Assembly (NCBI RefSeq): GCF_009720735.1
Contig: NZ_WNKU01000002.1
Location: 62,001 to 126,000 of the forward strand
DNA length: 64,000 nt
Source: Heliobacterium mobile
GTDB taxonomy: Bacteria; Bacillota; Desulfitobacteriia; Heliobacteriales; Heliobacteriaceae
Direction of reading: 5' to 3'
Below, piece after piece: positions 7,859-15,838 of this stretch; position 1 is the first letter of the stretch; each line of letters starts with the position of its first letter. The notes under the pieces were generated by a model. The model did not search any database. It was not told where the DNA came from and worked only from the letters and a program-made list of their open reading frames with translations. The position numbers and the translations under genes were made by a program.

Positions 7859-8851
7859 TTAGTTTTCTTCCGCTAGGATAGAATCTGTTTGTTTTCTCCC
7901 GATTAATTTATATCGCTCCGCCAGCTTACCAAACCAAGCGGCAGCTTGCACCTGCAGAATGAAGGCCAATGTAACGACAAGAGCAGCCTGAGGACCGAAG
8001 GCGGTAATTGCTAATCCGAGAGCGATAGAAAGGTTTCTCATTACGGTGCCGTAGATCAAGGCTACGCCATCGCTATAGTTGAAAAACAGCCGGGTTGCTA
8101 AGGTGCTCAAGGTAAAGTTAATGATGTAGAACACCACTAGTGCGATAAGAATACCGCCGATCAATTGGGGTTGAGCGAGTACGGCTTTTGATTTCATTGA
8201 GATGGAAGAGAAGATGACCGCCAACATGGCCCAGAAGCTGACAGCTGGCAGGTAGGGTTTGATGACTTTTTGGAAATGTTCCCGTCCATAGTGGCTCAGA
8301 ATTTGTTTGAAGGTAAGATGTCCTAAAATCAATGGGAGAAAGACAACAATTGCGATGGTGATGAAGGTTTTCATCAGATCGACGTGTACATACTTGCCTA
8401 CCATCAGCAACAAGTAAAAAGGTGCCAGCAATGAGCCAATCACAAGGCTGAGTGCCGTCATTTTTACGGCGGCAGGAACATTGCCTTTAAACATCATCGT
8501 CCAGGAAATGGTCATACCACTTGTCGGAAGTAATCCTGCGATGGCCAACCCTGCCATCATGGTAGGATCTGATACAAGAAAAGCCTTTCCTAATCCCCAA
8601 GCGAGGAGGGGAATCAACAGGAAGTTTATCACTAAAGAGACCCCTACGACTTTTGCATGGCTGAAATCAAAAGACTCCTTGAGATTCAAGCCAATCATCG
8701 TAGGATAAATCATTAAAAAGGTGCAAATCAGAATAAAGTCACTTAGAAAACGGGTATCCACCCATAAGCCCGCAGCAAAACCGAGGCATAATGCAATGGG
8801 GATACTCAACACGGGGTTTTTGGAAGGCCAAAATAGCATTTTTTTACCCAT
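7859..8851 (-). CDS. BASS/SBF-family (bile acid:sodium symporter or ACR3-like) transporter
   Basis: This 330-residue integral membrane protein has about ten hydrophobic segments in the SBF/BASS arrangement. Recognisable parts are the N-terminal NPVLSIPIALCLGFAAG, the discontinuous-helix region GLLPTSGMTISWTMM (residues about 120-135), and GTVMRNLSIALGLA near the C-terminus, which occupies the position of the family's second crossover motif. Members carry organic anions or arsenite with sodium or protons. The ACR3-type conserved cysteine is not evident, so arsenite efflux cannot be assumed. It starts at ATG after a gggaga Shine-Dalgarno, 43 bases downstream of the di-haem membrane protein gene, so the two probably form an operon. 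The substrate is unknown. Confidence 0.85.
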   Translation of the reverse strand: MGKKMLFWPSKNPVLSIPIALCLGFAAGLWVDTRFLSDFILICTFLMIYPTMIGLNLKESFDFSHAKVVGVSLVINFLLIPLLAWGLGKAFLVSDPTMMAGLAIAGLLPTSGMTISWTMMFKGNVPAAVKMTALSLVIGSLLAPFYLLLMVGKYVHVDLMKTFITIAIVVFLPLILGHLTFKQILSHYGREHFQKVIKPYLPAVSFWAMLAVIFSSISMKSKAVLAQPQLIGGILIALVVFYIINFTLSTLATRLFFNYSDGVALIYGTVMRNLSIALGLAITAFGPQAALVVTLAFILQVQAAAWFGKLAERYKLIGRKQTDSILAEEN

Positions 8852-8894
8852 TTGAATCTCCCTTTGCTTTAATGAAAATTATTGTCCGATATCC

Positions 8895-9323
8895 TTACGA
8901 TATAACTACTTTGTGGGCGATGAAACCGGCAACTACGACAAGGGTTGCTAAACGATGTATCGCAGGTTGTGATTTTTGGAAGCCGGTGTAGGCGACAACA
9001 GCGATAGCCATCGCGGCAATCATACCTGTGGCATTTGCGACCGGTTTATCAAAGCCCATTTGCATGAGCGCATAGATGGCGTGTCCGAATACACCTAAAC
9101 CTGCGATTAATCCGAGACCGCGGTGAAGGCCATAGATAGTGCCGTTCTTACTGAAACGGGCGACGACAGCCAGCAGAAGGGAGACAGCGAGCAGGGGAAC
9201 GATGATTTTACCGCTTACATCAACCTGCTGAGCGATAGGGTCTTTCAGGGGACCGTCGGCCCAAGCCGCCGTCGGACTGAGCATCAGGATAGAAATGGCG
9301 GGAAGAAACGAACGAACGTTCAT
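8895..9323 (-). CDS. predicted di-haem b-type four-helix membrane protein
   Basis: This 142-residue protein has an N-terminal signal-like helix ending in AWA and then four predicted TM helices. His67 and His81 lie in one helix (LHRGLGLIAGLGVFGHAIY), and His123 and His137 in another (IHRLATL...AHK). Both pairs have the HX13H spacing by which cytochrome b and ferric-reductase-like proteins hold two stacked b haems. The stretch LHRGLGLIAG resembles the haem helix of ferric reductase-like proteins. I infer a small quinol- or ferric-reductase-like membrane electron carrier. No flavin or NAD domain is present, so a partner would be needed. The transporter gene follows 43 bases downstream. Haem binding is a prediction from spacing only. 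Confidence 0.75.
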   Translation of the reverse strand: MNVRSFLPAISILMLSPTAAWADGPLKDPIAQQVDVSGKIIVPLLAVSLLLAVVARFSKNGTIYGLHRGLGLIAGLGVFGHAIYALMQMGFDKPVANATGMIAAMAIAVVAYTGFQKSQPAIHRLATLVVVAGFIAHKVVIS

Positions 9324-9498
9324 TTTAAAAACTCCTTTCTAATTCCCATGAGATAAATGGGTTACATCAACTAGGATAAACTAGGAAAAGCCAAAACTAA
9401 TTGAGGAAATATCAAGAAGTTGTCAAGAATTCGAGCAGAACCTTTCTAGTCTATCGGTTTAACCCCTTGTTGAGTGAGCGCTGCGCCGAGTTGAAACG

Positions 9499-9540
9499 AA
9501 AAAACCCGCATCCCTTAAGTGACAGGGGTGCGGGTTTTTT
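9499..9540 (-). terminator. intrinsic terminator after the lipoprotein gene
   Basis: Stem acccgcatccctt / aggggtgcgggt is flanked by an A-run on one side and a T-run on the other, so it can work in both directions. Its position just beyond the 3' end of the lipoprotein gene fits termination on the - strand. Confidence 0.82.
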
Positions 9541-9565
9541 CATGATGTGACCGAAGCCAAATGCG

Positions 9566-10195
9566 TTATGATTGCTTTGTGATATTGGAAGTCATAGACT
9601 TACCGAGTTCCTTGCCAATTGAATTGAAGTTTGACAGAAATACGTTCAAGAGTTCATCACTTGGTTCTACGATAAACCATTGATCATCGACTTTTGCAAG
9701 TTTAATTTCTATCGTTTGATCGGTGAATGATTCCGCGTTGGTTTCCTTTTGCTTCGTTATAGCCGTGACAATCATCTGTTTCGTTTCTTCCTCGGTCATT
9801 TTAACGCCTGAGAAGGCACCAGCTAAGGCCTTGGTAAAAACGTTTCCGAGAGTCGCCTTGAGAAGGGGCAAACCATCGATGAATTTAAAGTTAACCGTTA
9901 CGGTAGCGCTATTGTTCTTTACTTGTGCGTTCGTTATGGTGTATGTAATTTTACCTGCGTTTTCTTTGAAATAATCAAGGAAATAGGTTTGGTACTGATT
10001 TTCATTACCGAGTTCCGAAAGCTTTGCTTTGCCGTTTGCATCAGCGTTTGCGACCAACGCAGACATTTTGGTGGTGTCATACTTTTTCCCCGCTTCAATA
10101 AAATTAGAGACTGTAGTTTCCGGTTTGGGAGAAAGGGAGCAACCTGCTAGAAAAAACAATCCGACCATGACAAGCAGACTCATGAGTTTTCGCAA
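9566..10195 (-). CDS. secreted lipoprotein of unknown function
   Basis: This 209-residue protein has a signal peptide with the lipobox LAGC (Cys19), so it should be lipid-anchored on the outer face of the membrane. The mature part has the pattern of a small NTF2/DUF4878-like domain: a first helix (TVSNFIEAGKKYD), a strand-rich part (ITYTITNAQVKNNSATVTVNF) and a final strand before DDQWFIVEPSDELL. It starts at TTG after an aaaggag Shine-Dalgarno. It stands alone, with a terminator downstream and a gap of about 340 bases upstream. No function can be assigned. Confidence 0.8.
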   Translation of the reverse strand: MRKLMSLLVMVGLFFLAGCSLSPKPETTVSNFIEAGKKYDTTKMSALVANADANGKAKLSELGNENQYQTYFLDYFKENAGKITYTITNAQVKNNSATVTVNFKFIDGLPLLKATLGNVFTKALAGAFSGVKMTEEETKQMIVTAITKQKETNAESFTDQTIEIKLAKVDDQWFIVEPSDELLNVFLSNFNSIGKELGKSMTSNITKQS

Positions 10196-10536
10196 CTAAA
10201 CACACTCCTTTTACATAATTTTACAATCGACACTTAGATTATATTCGTTTTGGGAGAGGAATTAAATCCCTTTTTCTAAAAAAATGTATTTTTATGCCAG
10301 AACAAACCCTCTAAAGTAGATCGCCAGAGGGGCTTTTTTGGTTTTTTCTTTGTAGTGATGATTCTGGCGGTGCATCTTACCTAGCAAGAAGAAAAGTGAT
10401 GTTGCTGCATATAGGTTTCTGATTAAAAGGGGCTCAATGAGAAGATTGGTATTGAGTATCCCTTTTTCCTTGCCCTATTATTTGCTACGTAGTAGTATAA
10501 TCATATACAACTTGGTAGTAAATAAAGGGGGAAGGA
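10196..10536. other. intergenic region with weak hairpins
   Basis: No gene is seen. Two imperfect hairpins each run into T-rich sequence on the + strand: accctct / agaggggct with a cttttttgg tail near 10305-10340, and ctcaat / attgag inside gggg...tccctttttcc at about 10425-10468. A TATAAT at 10496-10501 beside the palindrome ctacgtag may be the -10 box of the downstream HTH gene, but no well-spaced -35 box is visible. Confidence 0.4.
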
Positions 10537-10863
10537 ATGAATATGCTTACGGTCGTAGAAGCCGTAGCCATACTGACGGAAGCCGGTATCACTAACAGCC
10601 CCGAGATTCTTCGACGATGGCTTCGACAGGGTAAAATCAAAGGAGAGTGTCTTCATCGAGCGGCTGGCTGGAAGGTGGATGAGACGGACCTTCACCGTTT
10701 TATTGAGGAGCATTCTAATATAACCCGTCTGAAGTTATCAGCGTTAGAAGCGGAGGTCGAACGATTATTGGGAAAACTGGCCGAGGTAACAGCGGAGAGA
10801 GATGAACTACGAGCACGACTAACAACAATACTTGAAACTGCCAAACGGAAGCGTTTTCCTTGA
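10537..10863 (+). CDS. small MerR/excisionase-like DNA-binding protein with coiled coil
   Basis: This 108-residue protein starts with a helix-turn-helix resembling MerR/excisionase folds: TVVEAVAILTEAGI, then SPEILRRWLRQGKIKGE and the wing-like AAGWKVDETDLHRFIEEH. From about residue 65 it is a leucine- and charge-rich coiled coil ending KRKRFP. It has a good Shine-Dalgarno (aaaggggg). It begins an accessory segment of decayed small genes, so it may be a remnant regulator of a mobile element. Its own frame looks intact. The DNA target is unknown. Confidence 0.75.
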   Translation: MNMLTVVEAVAILTEAGITNSPEILRRWLRQGKIKGECLHRAAGWKVDETDLHRFIEEHSNITRLKLSALEAEVERLLGKLAEVTAERDELRARLTTILETAKRKRFP

Positions 10864-10979
10864 TAGGTAGCTCGTTCAAGAAGTAAAGCAGGGACGAAAG
10901 TCGGGCTTAATGATCCGGCGGTTTGAGTGGAAAAGCCGTCGCGCAACGGATAAAACAAAAAAGAGGGAGGCGATACCCA

Positions 10980-11158
10980 ATGTTCCGTGAACTTGCCGAA
11001 GAGGCAACACAATCAAACAGTCATTCCATTACTTAGAAGAGGATGAACAGAAAAAACAAATCGGCGATTGGGTACAGAAGTGTATCGCTGCCACGAGAAA
11101 GAGACTGACTAATTCCGCTTTTACAAGTTATTGCCTAAGAGTAGCAGAAGAATCTTAA
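10980..11158 (+). pseudogene. frameshifted small gene remnant
   Basis: A good Shine-Dalgarno (gagggagg) precedes an ATG at 10980, giving MFRELAEEATQSNSHSIT before a stop at 11034. The sequence continues in another frame as a convincing charged peptide (EDEQKKQIGDWVQKC, then a stretch ending YCLRVAEES) up to a stop at 11156. A single frameshift near 11010-11035 would join them into a protein of about 58 residues. A 24-codon frame starting with TTG 11163 (TLENLLFVMLGLQAAEELYWN) follows and may be part of the same lost operon. No family is recognised. Confidence 0.45.
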
Positions 11159-11257
11159 CATATTGACGAGCACACTGGAAAATCTGCTGTTTGTGATGCT
11201 GGGGTTGCAAGCTGCGGAAGAATTATATTGGAATTAACATAACGGTTGAACTCAAAG

Positions 11258-11300
11258 GCGACACGCGGTGAACCGTCATTCACAGCGGGGTCGCTTTTTT
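11258..11300 (+). terminator. intrinsic terminator inside the decayed segment
   Basis: The interrupted stem gcgac-acgc-gtgaa / ttcac-gcg-gtcgc is followed by six T residues. It may once have ended the operon whose fragments lie between 10980 and 11237. Confidence 0.6.
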
Positions 11301-11375
11301 GTTGCGCGATAACCGGCGCGAATACGGTGAACTGACGATTACTGTGAATTGACGATAATTATTGCAAAATTAGCA

Positions 11376-11525
11376 ATGAAAGACTTCCTTGCCGAAGCGT
11401 ATAACATCCTAAAAGCCATTGCACGCGGTAGCCAAAGCGAAAAGTACTAGTTAAAAGCTTTCGAACTGGTCATGAAGAACCAGGACCGCTTGACTGAAGT
11501 GCAGAAGGTCGAGGCCGAGTCATAG
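11376..11525 (+). pseudogene. small gene interrupted by an in-frame TAG
   Basis: From ATG 11376 the frame reads MKDFLAEAYNILKAIARG..., meets TAG at 11448-11450, and continues in the same frame as a coding-like helical peptide (LKAFELVMKNQDRLTEVQ...) to a second TAG at 11523. The two halves look like one phage-type helical protein of about 49 residues with a nonsense mutation. Read-through is possible but there is no supporting signal. Confidence 0.45.
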
Positions 11526-12178
11526 TAGTCGATAGTTAACCCCATAAACCGTAAAGGAAAGACTCCATACTGGTATTCATACCGGGAAATGCCTTTTACT
11601 CTCCTTCGGAAACAATAATCCACATATTACTTTGATTCAATAAAAAGTGGTCAGAATCTGCTGAAACGAGCAATTCGTGAGGTAGCATGGGTAGGTGCGA
11701 TATGGTTTGTAACGGTAATGAACAAAAAGGATTTTTAAAGTGGGGGTAGGGAGGGTAGGTCTTATAAAAGCTACCGAACTCAAGTTAAATACTTCCAAAA
11801 ATAGAAACTCTTTAACCTCTTGTAGTTCAAGTTCCAACAAGGTAAAATTAAATGGAAATAATACTCATACAAAATATGGAACTAAATAAAACAAAAACGA
11901 AAGGGGGCAATATTAACTACTATCTTTAAAAGGTATTGAGAGGGTGTCTTTTAACGCTACTGAGAAGCAAGTTATTTAGCTTAGTTCTACTGAAACCATA
12001 AGTTATCAGAAAAACTATCGCAAATATTAATGTCATATTAAAGAAATTAAAGAAAAAATCCAACAAGTATATAGTGAAGTACAGTCGAAGATAATGAAAA
12101 CTCTTTGTGCAGTTTTCTTGTTACTATTAATACTGTAAAAACATACGATAGTTAATTTGAGTTATAGGAGGATGTATT

Positions 12179-13942
12179 ATGAATAAAATAACTTCGACAT
12201 CGCCCACTGATGATCCTGAAAAAGTATATCCACGAGTTCCTGGAATTGATTATAAGTATTTCAAACTATCTCCTGAGGGGGTCCCTGAAGCCTGGAGAAA
12301 GATTGCATTACAACAACTCCACGAATATGAACTTGCTCAAAAACAGCACTTTTTAGGATATCAGACAAATCAAAAGTTAAATTTTGACGAAGAACTTCAT
12401 CAATACTTAAATTATCACCTTAACAATGTTGGCGATCCATTCCAATCTGGCAATTTAACTCTAAACAGCAAATTTATAGAGCGTGCTGTTTTAGATTATT
12501 TTGCATCTCTTTGGAATGCCCAGTGGCCTCATAATAATAATAAAAATACGCCTTATGAAGAAAGAAAAGATTCTTATTGGGGCTATGTTCTAACAATGGG
12601 TGCGTCTGAAGGGAATGTGTATGCATTATGGAATGCCCGTGATTATCTCTCGGGGAAGTTTTTGATGACAGACGCAGAGGTAGAACATAAAGCAAAGGAA
12701 GCCAGCAAGTGCGGCAGAAAAGTATCCATTGAACCACGTACCATGTACTATCAGGCGATTGCACCAGAATGTAATCCCAATAAATATACCCCTGTCGCTT
12801 TTTATTCTCAAGATACTCACTATTCCATAATAAAGTTTATGCGTGTACTAAATATACAAACATTTTATGAAATCGCAGTGAATAATAAGCTGAAATGTCC
12901 CTTGGAAAAGGACGATTATCCAGACGATTTTTCTAACGAATATATAGATGAAATAAGTGGCTGGCCTTTAGAAGTACCATCAGACAAAGATGGAAACATT
13001 CACATTCCTGCTCTTGTAAAGCTTGTCGACTTTTTTGCTGAGAAAGGATATCCTCCTTTAATCAGCTTTAACTATGGAACAACCTTCAAGGGCGCATATG
13101 ATCGAGTGAAAGATGCAGTCGAAAAGCTTGTACCGGTTTTTAAAAATCGTAATCTTTATGAACGCAAAGTTCACTATGATCCAAATGATAAAAGTAAGTT
13201 CGACGTTCGCAATGGCTTCTGGATTCATGTTGATGGTGCTTTAGGAGCAGGTTATATGCCATTTATCGAGATGGCTATTAAACAAAATAAGATAAAATTG
13301 CCAGATGGTTATACATTTCCAGAATTTGATTTTCGTATCAAAGAATTGCATTCCCTTGTCTTTAGCGGGCATAAATGGCTTGGGGCTCCATGGCCTACAG
13401 GAATATTTATGAGTAAAGTCAAATATCAACTTCAACCACCCGACGATCCTCAATATATCGGTTCACCGGACACAACCTTTGCTGGCTCACGTAATGGTTT
13501 TTCTCCAATAATTCTTTGGAACAGTCTTTCCAAAAACTCTTATGACAGCCTAATTGAGATGGCTGTTAACATGGAAGGGTTAGCGGAGTATGCATTCCAA
13601 GAGTTTAAAAAGCTGGAACAAAAATTAGGAATTGACCTTTGGGTGGAAAGAAGTCCTTTATCGTTAACAATCAGATTTAAAAAACCTGATGATCATATAG
13701 TATTCAAGTATTCCCTGTCAGAAGAGGAATTATATGTAGATGGTAAAAGGAGAAAGTACTGTCATATGTACATTATGGGACATGTAACGGAGAAGCTGAT
13801 TGATGAGTTCATTTTGGAACTAAGTAAACCTTACGTAATTCCTGATCAGGAAGAGCAAGTGGAACAAGTTGTAAAGTGTGATATAAAACCAAATGCAACG
13901 AAATTGCTGCATGTACCTTATATAGGAAGAGGATTTAAATAA
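12179..13942 (+). CDS. group II pyridoxal-5'-phosphate-dependent decarboxylase
   Basis: This 587-residue PLP enzyme belongs to the amino acid decarboxylase group that includes histidine, glutamate and aromatic decarboxylases. The PLP lysine lies in SLVFSGHKWLGAPWPTG, with the preceding WIHVDGALGAGYMPF carrying the PLP-binding Asp and Ala. TMGASEGNVYALWNARDY matches the phosphate-binding region and THYSIIKFMRVL holds the ring-stacking His. It has a perfect Shine-Dalgarno (taggagg). Its sequence is clearly more AT-rich than that of the flanking core genes. The M20 peptidase gene follows 71 bases later, suggesting a pair in which a peptide is hydrolysed and a released amino acid is decarboxylated. 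The substrate is unknown; histidine is only one candidate. No amine antiporter is present. Confidence 0.88.
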   Translation: MNKITSTSPTDDPEKVYPRVPGIDYKYFKLSPEGVPEAWRKIALQQLHEYELAQKQHFLGYQTNQKLNFDEELHQYLNYHLNNVGDPFQSGNLTLNSKFIERAVLDYFASLWNAQWPHNNNKNTPYEERKDSYWGYVLTMGASEGNVYALWNARDYLSGKFLMTDAEVEHKAKEASKCGRKVSIEPRTMYYQAIAPECNPNKYTPVAFYSQDTHYSIIKFMRVLNIQTFYEIAVNNKLKCPLEKDDYPDDFSNEYIDEISGWPLEVPSDKDGNIHIPALVKLVDFFAEKGYPPLISFNYGTTFKGAYDRVKDAVEKLVPVFKNRNLYERKVHYDPNDKSKFDVRNGFWIHVDGALGAGYMPFIEMAIKQNKIKLPDGYTFPEFDFRIKELHSLVFSGHKWLGAPWPTGIFMSKVKYQLQPPDDPQYIGSPDTTFAGSRNGFSPIILWNSLSKNSYDSLIEMAVNMEGLAEYAFQEFKKLEQKLGIDLWVERSPLSLTIRFKKPDDHIVFKYSLSEEELYVDGKRRKYCHMYIMGHVTEKLIDEFILELSKPYVIPDQEEQVEQVVKCDIKPNATKLLHVPYIGRGFK

Positions 13943-14013
13943 AAACTAAAATCAATTAGTCGCTGCTATTTGTAAGCATTCGATGAGTATAAAAGCATAG
14001 GAGGATGTTTGGA

Positions 14014-15720
14014 ATGCCTGATCCTAGACAAGTCTCTATGACTTCTAATGATGGGAATTGGCAGCAAGTTATTGTCAGGGATACATCAGAATTGATCAAG
14101 CTGGAGACATGGCGAATGTCCGATGGTAGTAACGAAGAGGTCGTTATAGCGAATCTGGTTAAAATTAAAGATTTTTTTATTGAGAAAATGAATGATTTTA
14201 ATAATAATACACCGCAAGTGAAGATGAGTTCGTTCGAATGGAAGGGACAAGAAGAAGACAAGAAATACTGGGTCTTTGGTTTCCGCGCTGGCACGGGTGA
14301 AAGAAAAGTGTCGCTTATCTGCCACTTAGATACAGTACCTCCTGGCAACAGCGGTTGGCAGCCATTCGTACCACGTCAGGAGACCCGTCTCTACAAAGGT
14401 GTACCGACCCCTTTCCTGATCGGAAGGGGCTCTATTGACGACAAAGGACCCGCTGTAGTGGCATTCGAGTCGTTTTCGCGTGCGCTGAAAAAGGCTGCTG
14501 CAGATCCACAAGTCCTTAATAAGGTAACTCTTGAGGTGCTTTTTGATACCTCAGAAGAGACTGATATGTCTACACCAAAGTATTTTGCCGCCAATCCTAA
14601 TAAGAAACCTTCGTTAGGTATTGTCTTCGATGCTTTTTGGAGTGTACGAGCTGAAAAGGGTATTGAACGGCCTGTCTTTACTGTTAATGCGTCAGATGTC
14701 CTGTCACCGCTTCCGGATAAGCTGACAATTGAAAAATTGAGTACCCCCGATGGTTCTGTCAATATGATCCCGGTTACAGCTGAAGCTCGCATCAAGGGAC
14801 CAGACGAGTTATTGGATGAATTCTACAAAAAAATAAATGATTGGTATAGAACTTGTCCCTTTGACGATCCAGATTATCACCCAGCCGACATCAATGTGAC
14901 CTATTGTGGCTCCGAAGTTGTGATTACGACCAAAGTTGCTGGCGCCCAACATGGCTCGGCGCCTCACCAAAATCGGTCCAATGGTGCCAATCCTGTTGTA
15001 TCGCTCACTAATTTTCTCGCATTTCTGATTGATCGAGATATCCTTGCCAACAACCATAGGGGTGAGATGTGTAGGTTCATTCGCTGGGCTTTTGGAACAC
15101 GTGCATTCGGTGAACACCATCCCGATCTGCTCAAACGTTTTGATACTGTGTTCGGTGATGGAAATGGTACTACTTATGGTCTAACCCAGCTTACAGACAA
15201 TGAGTCTGAAGATATCTCTCTGGGAATAGATATTCGTTATGTTATAGGTCACCATGGCAAGGGGTGGGATGGCCGTGAAGGTCAGATAGATGGGGATAGC
15301 CTATTTAATTCCGTTTTCGATCAACTCATCAATCGTTACCAATCTGAGACAGGTGGGGCAAGAATATCGTTCAAAACGGAGAGCATCTTCGGTCCAGACA
15401 TTCGCTCCATCCGAAATGCTGATTTATTCAAAATAAATATGGCCTACCGTTCTATCATGGGAGATAACTGCCCAATGCAGGCCATCGGTGGAGCAACCGA
15501 TGCCCATGGCCGTCTTGAATTGATCACTGCAGGGGCATTGTTTACCGACAATCTTGGCCCGCCTGTAAACTACCACGGAATTGATGAGGGCGCACCGCTT
15601 ACCGATCTGGAGAATAGCGGCAAGATATTGCTTTATCTGCTCACTCAGGAGCTAGGTACCAAAGAGGAGCAAGAGTCTTCCTACAGCGGATTTCATCAGT
15701 GTCATGGGTGTTGTAACTGA
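14014..15720 (+). CDS. M20-family metallopeptidase (dipeptidase/deacylase type)
   Basis: This 568-residue M20 zinc hydrolase has the metal ligands and catalytic Asp in LICHLDTVPPGN, the bridging Asp in GRGSIDDKGP, the catalytic Glu pair in DTSEETDMSTP, a dimerisation domain in the middle, and the final ligand His in NLGPPVNYHGIDEGAPL. ATG 14014 is preferred over ATG 14005, because the aggagg Shine-Dalgarno directly abuts 14005 but lies nine bases from 14014. The C-terminus is unusual: an HQCHGCC cysteine/histidine tail that could bind metal. It is the second gene of a probable pair with the PLP decarboxylase and ends at a terminator. There is no signal peptide, so a cytoplasmic role on imported peptides is likely. 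Confidence 0.88.
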   Translation: MPDPRQVSMTSNDGNWQQVIVRDTSELIKLETWRMSDGSNEEVVIANLVKIKDFFIEKMNDFNNNTPQVKMSSFEWKGQEEDKKYWVFGFRAGTGERKVSLICHLDTVPPGNSGWQPFVPRQETRLYKGVPTPFLIGRGSIDDKGPAVVAFESFSRALKKAAADPQVLNKVTLEVLFDTSEETDMSTPKYFAANPNKKPSLGIVFDAFWSVRAEKGIERPVFTVNASDVLSPLPDKLTIEKLSTPDGSVNMIPVTAEARIKGPDELLDEFYKKINDWYRTCPFDDPDYHPADINVTYCGSEVVITTKVAGAQHGSAPHQNRSNGANPVVSLTNFLAFLIDRDILANNHRGEMCRFIRWAFGTRAFGEHHPDLLKRFDTVFGDGNGTTYGLTQLTDNESEDISLGIDIRYVIGHHGKGWDGREGQIDGDSLFNSVFDQLINRYQSETGGARISFKTESIFGPDIRSIRNADLFKINMAYRSIMGDNCPMQAIGGATDAHGRLELITAGALFTDNLGPPVNYHGIDEGAPLTDLENSGKILLYLLTQELGTKEEQESSYSGFHQCHGCCN

Positions 15721-15743
15721 TCAAAGATGCAATCGGAAGCGTA

Positions 15744-15787
15744 AAAAACAACCTCCAGCTAGGTAGCAAACTGGAGGTTGTTTTTTT
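15744..15787. terminator. bidirectional intrinsic terminator
   Basis: Stem acaacctccag / ctggaggttgt is flanked by an A-run and a T-run. It lies between the M20 peptidase gene (+) and the convergent chemoreceptor gene (-) and can serve both. Confidence 0.88.
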
Positions 15788-15838
15788 AGTCGATTATAAA
15801 AGAATTGTATGGGAGCTTACTATGACGCATACGTTTTT

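Larger units (their letters stand above)
10864..12178. other. decayed gene remnants and AT-rich sequence
   Basis: These 1.3 kb contain no intact gene of ordinary size. The first 660 bases hold coding-like fragments broken by frameshifts or stops (10980-11158, 11163-11237, 11376-11525) and a terminator (11258-11300). Two near-identical 12-mers (tgaactgacgat at 11328, tgaattgacgat at 11345) form a short direct repeat. From about 11530 to 12165 the DNA is AT-rich and I see only random short frames. It looks like an eroded mobile element or prophage edge; no integrase or transposase fragment is recognisable. Confidence 0.5.

Noticed and set aside
11163-11237. Short TTG-start frame of 24 codons
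   Set aside because: Coding-like but too short and without a clear ribosome site; treated as part of the decayed segment.
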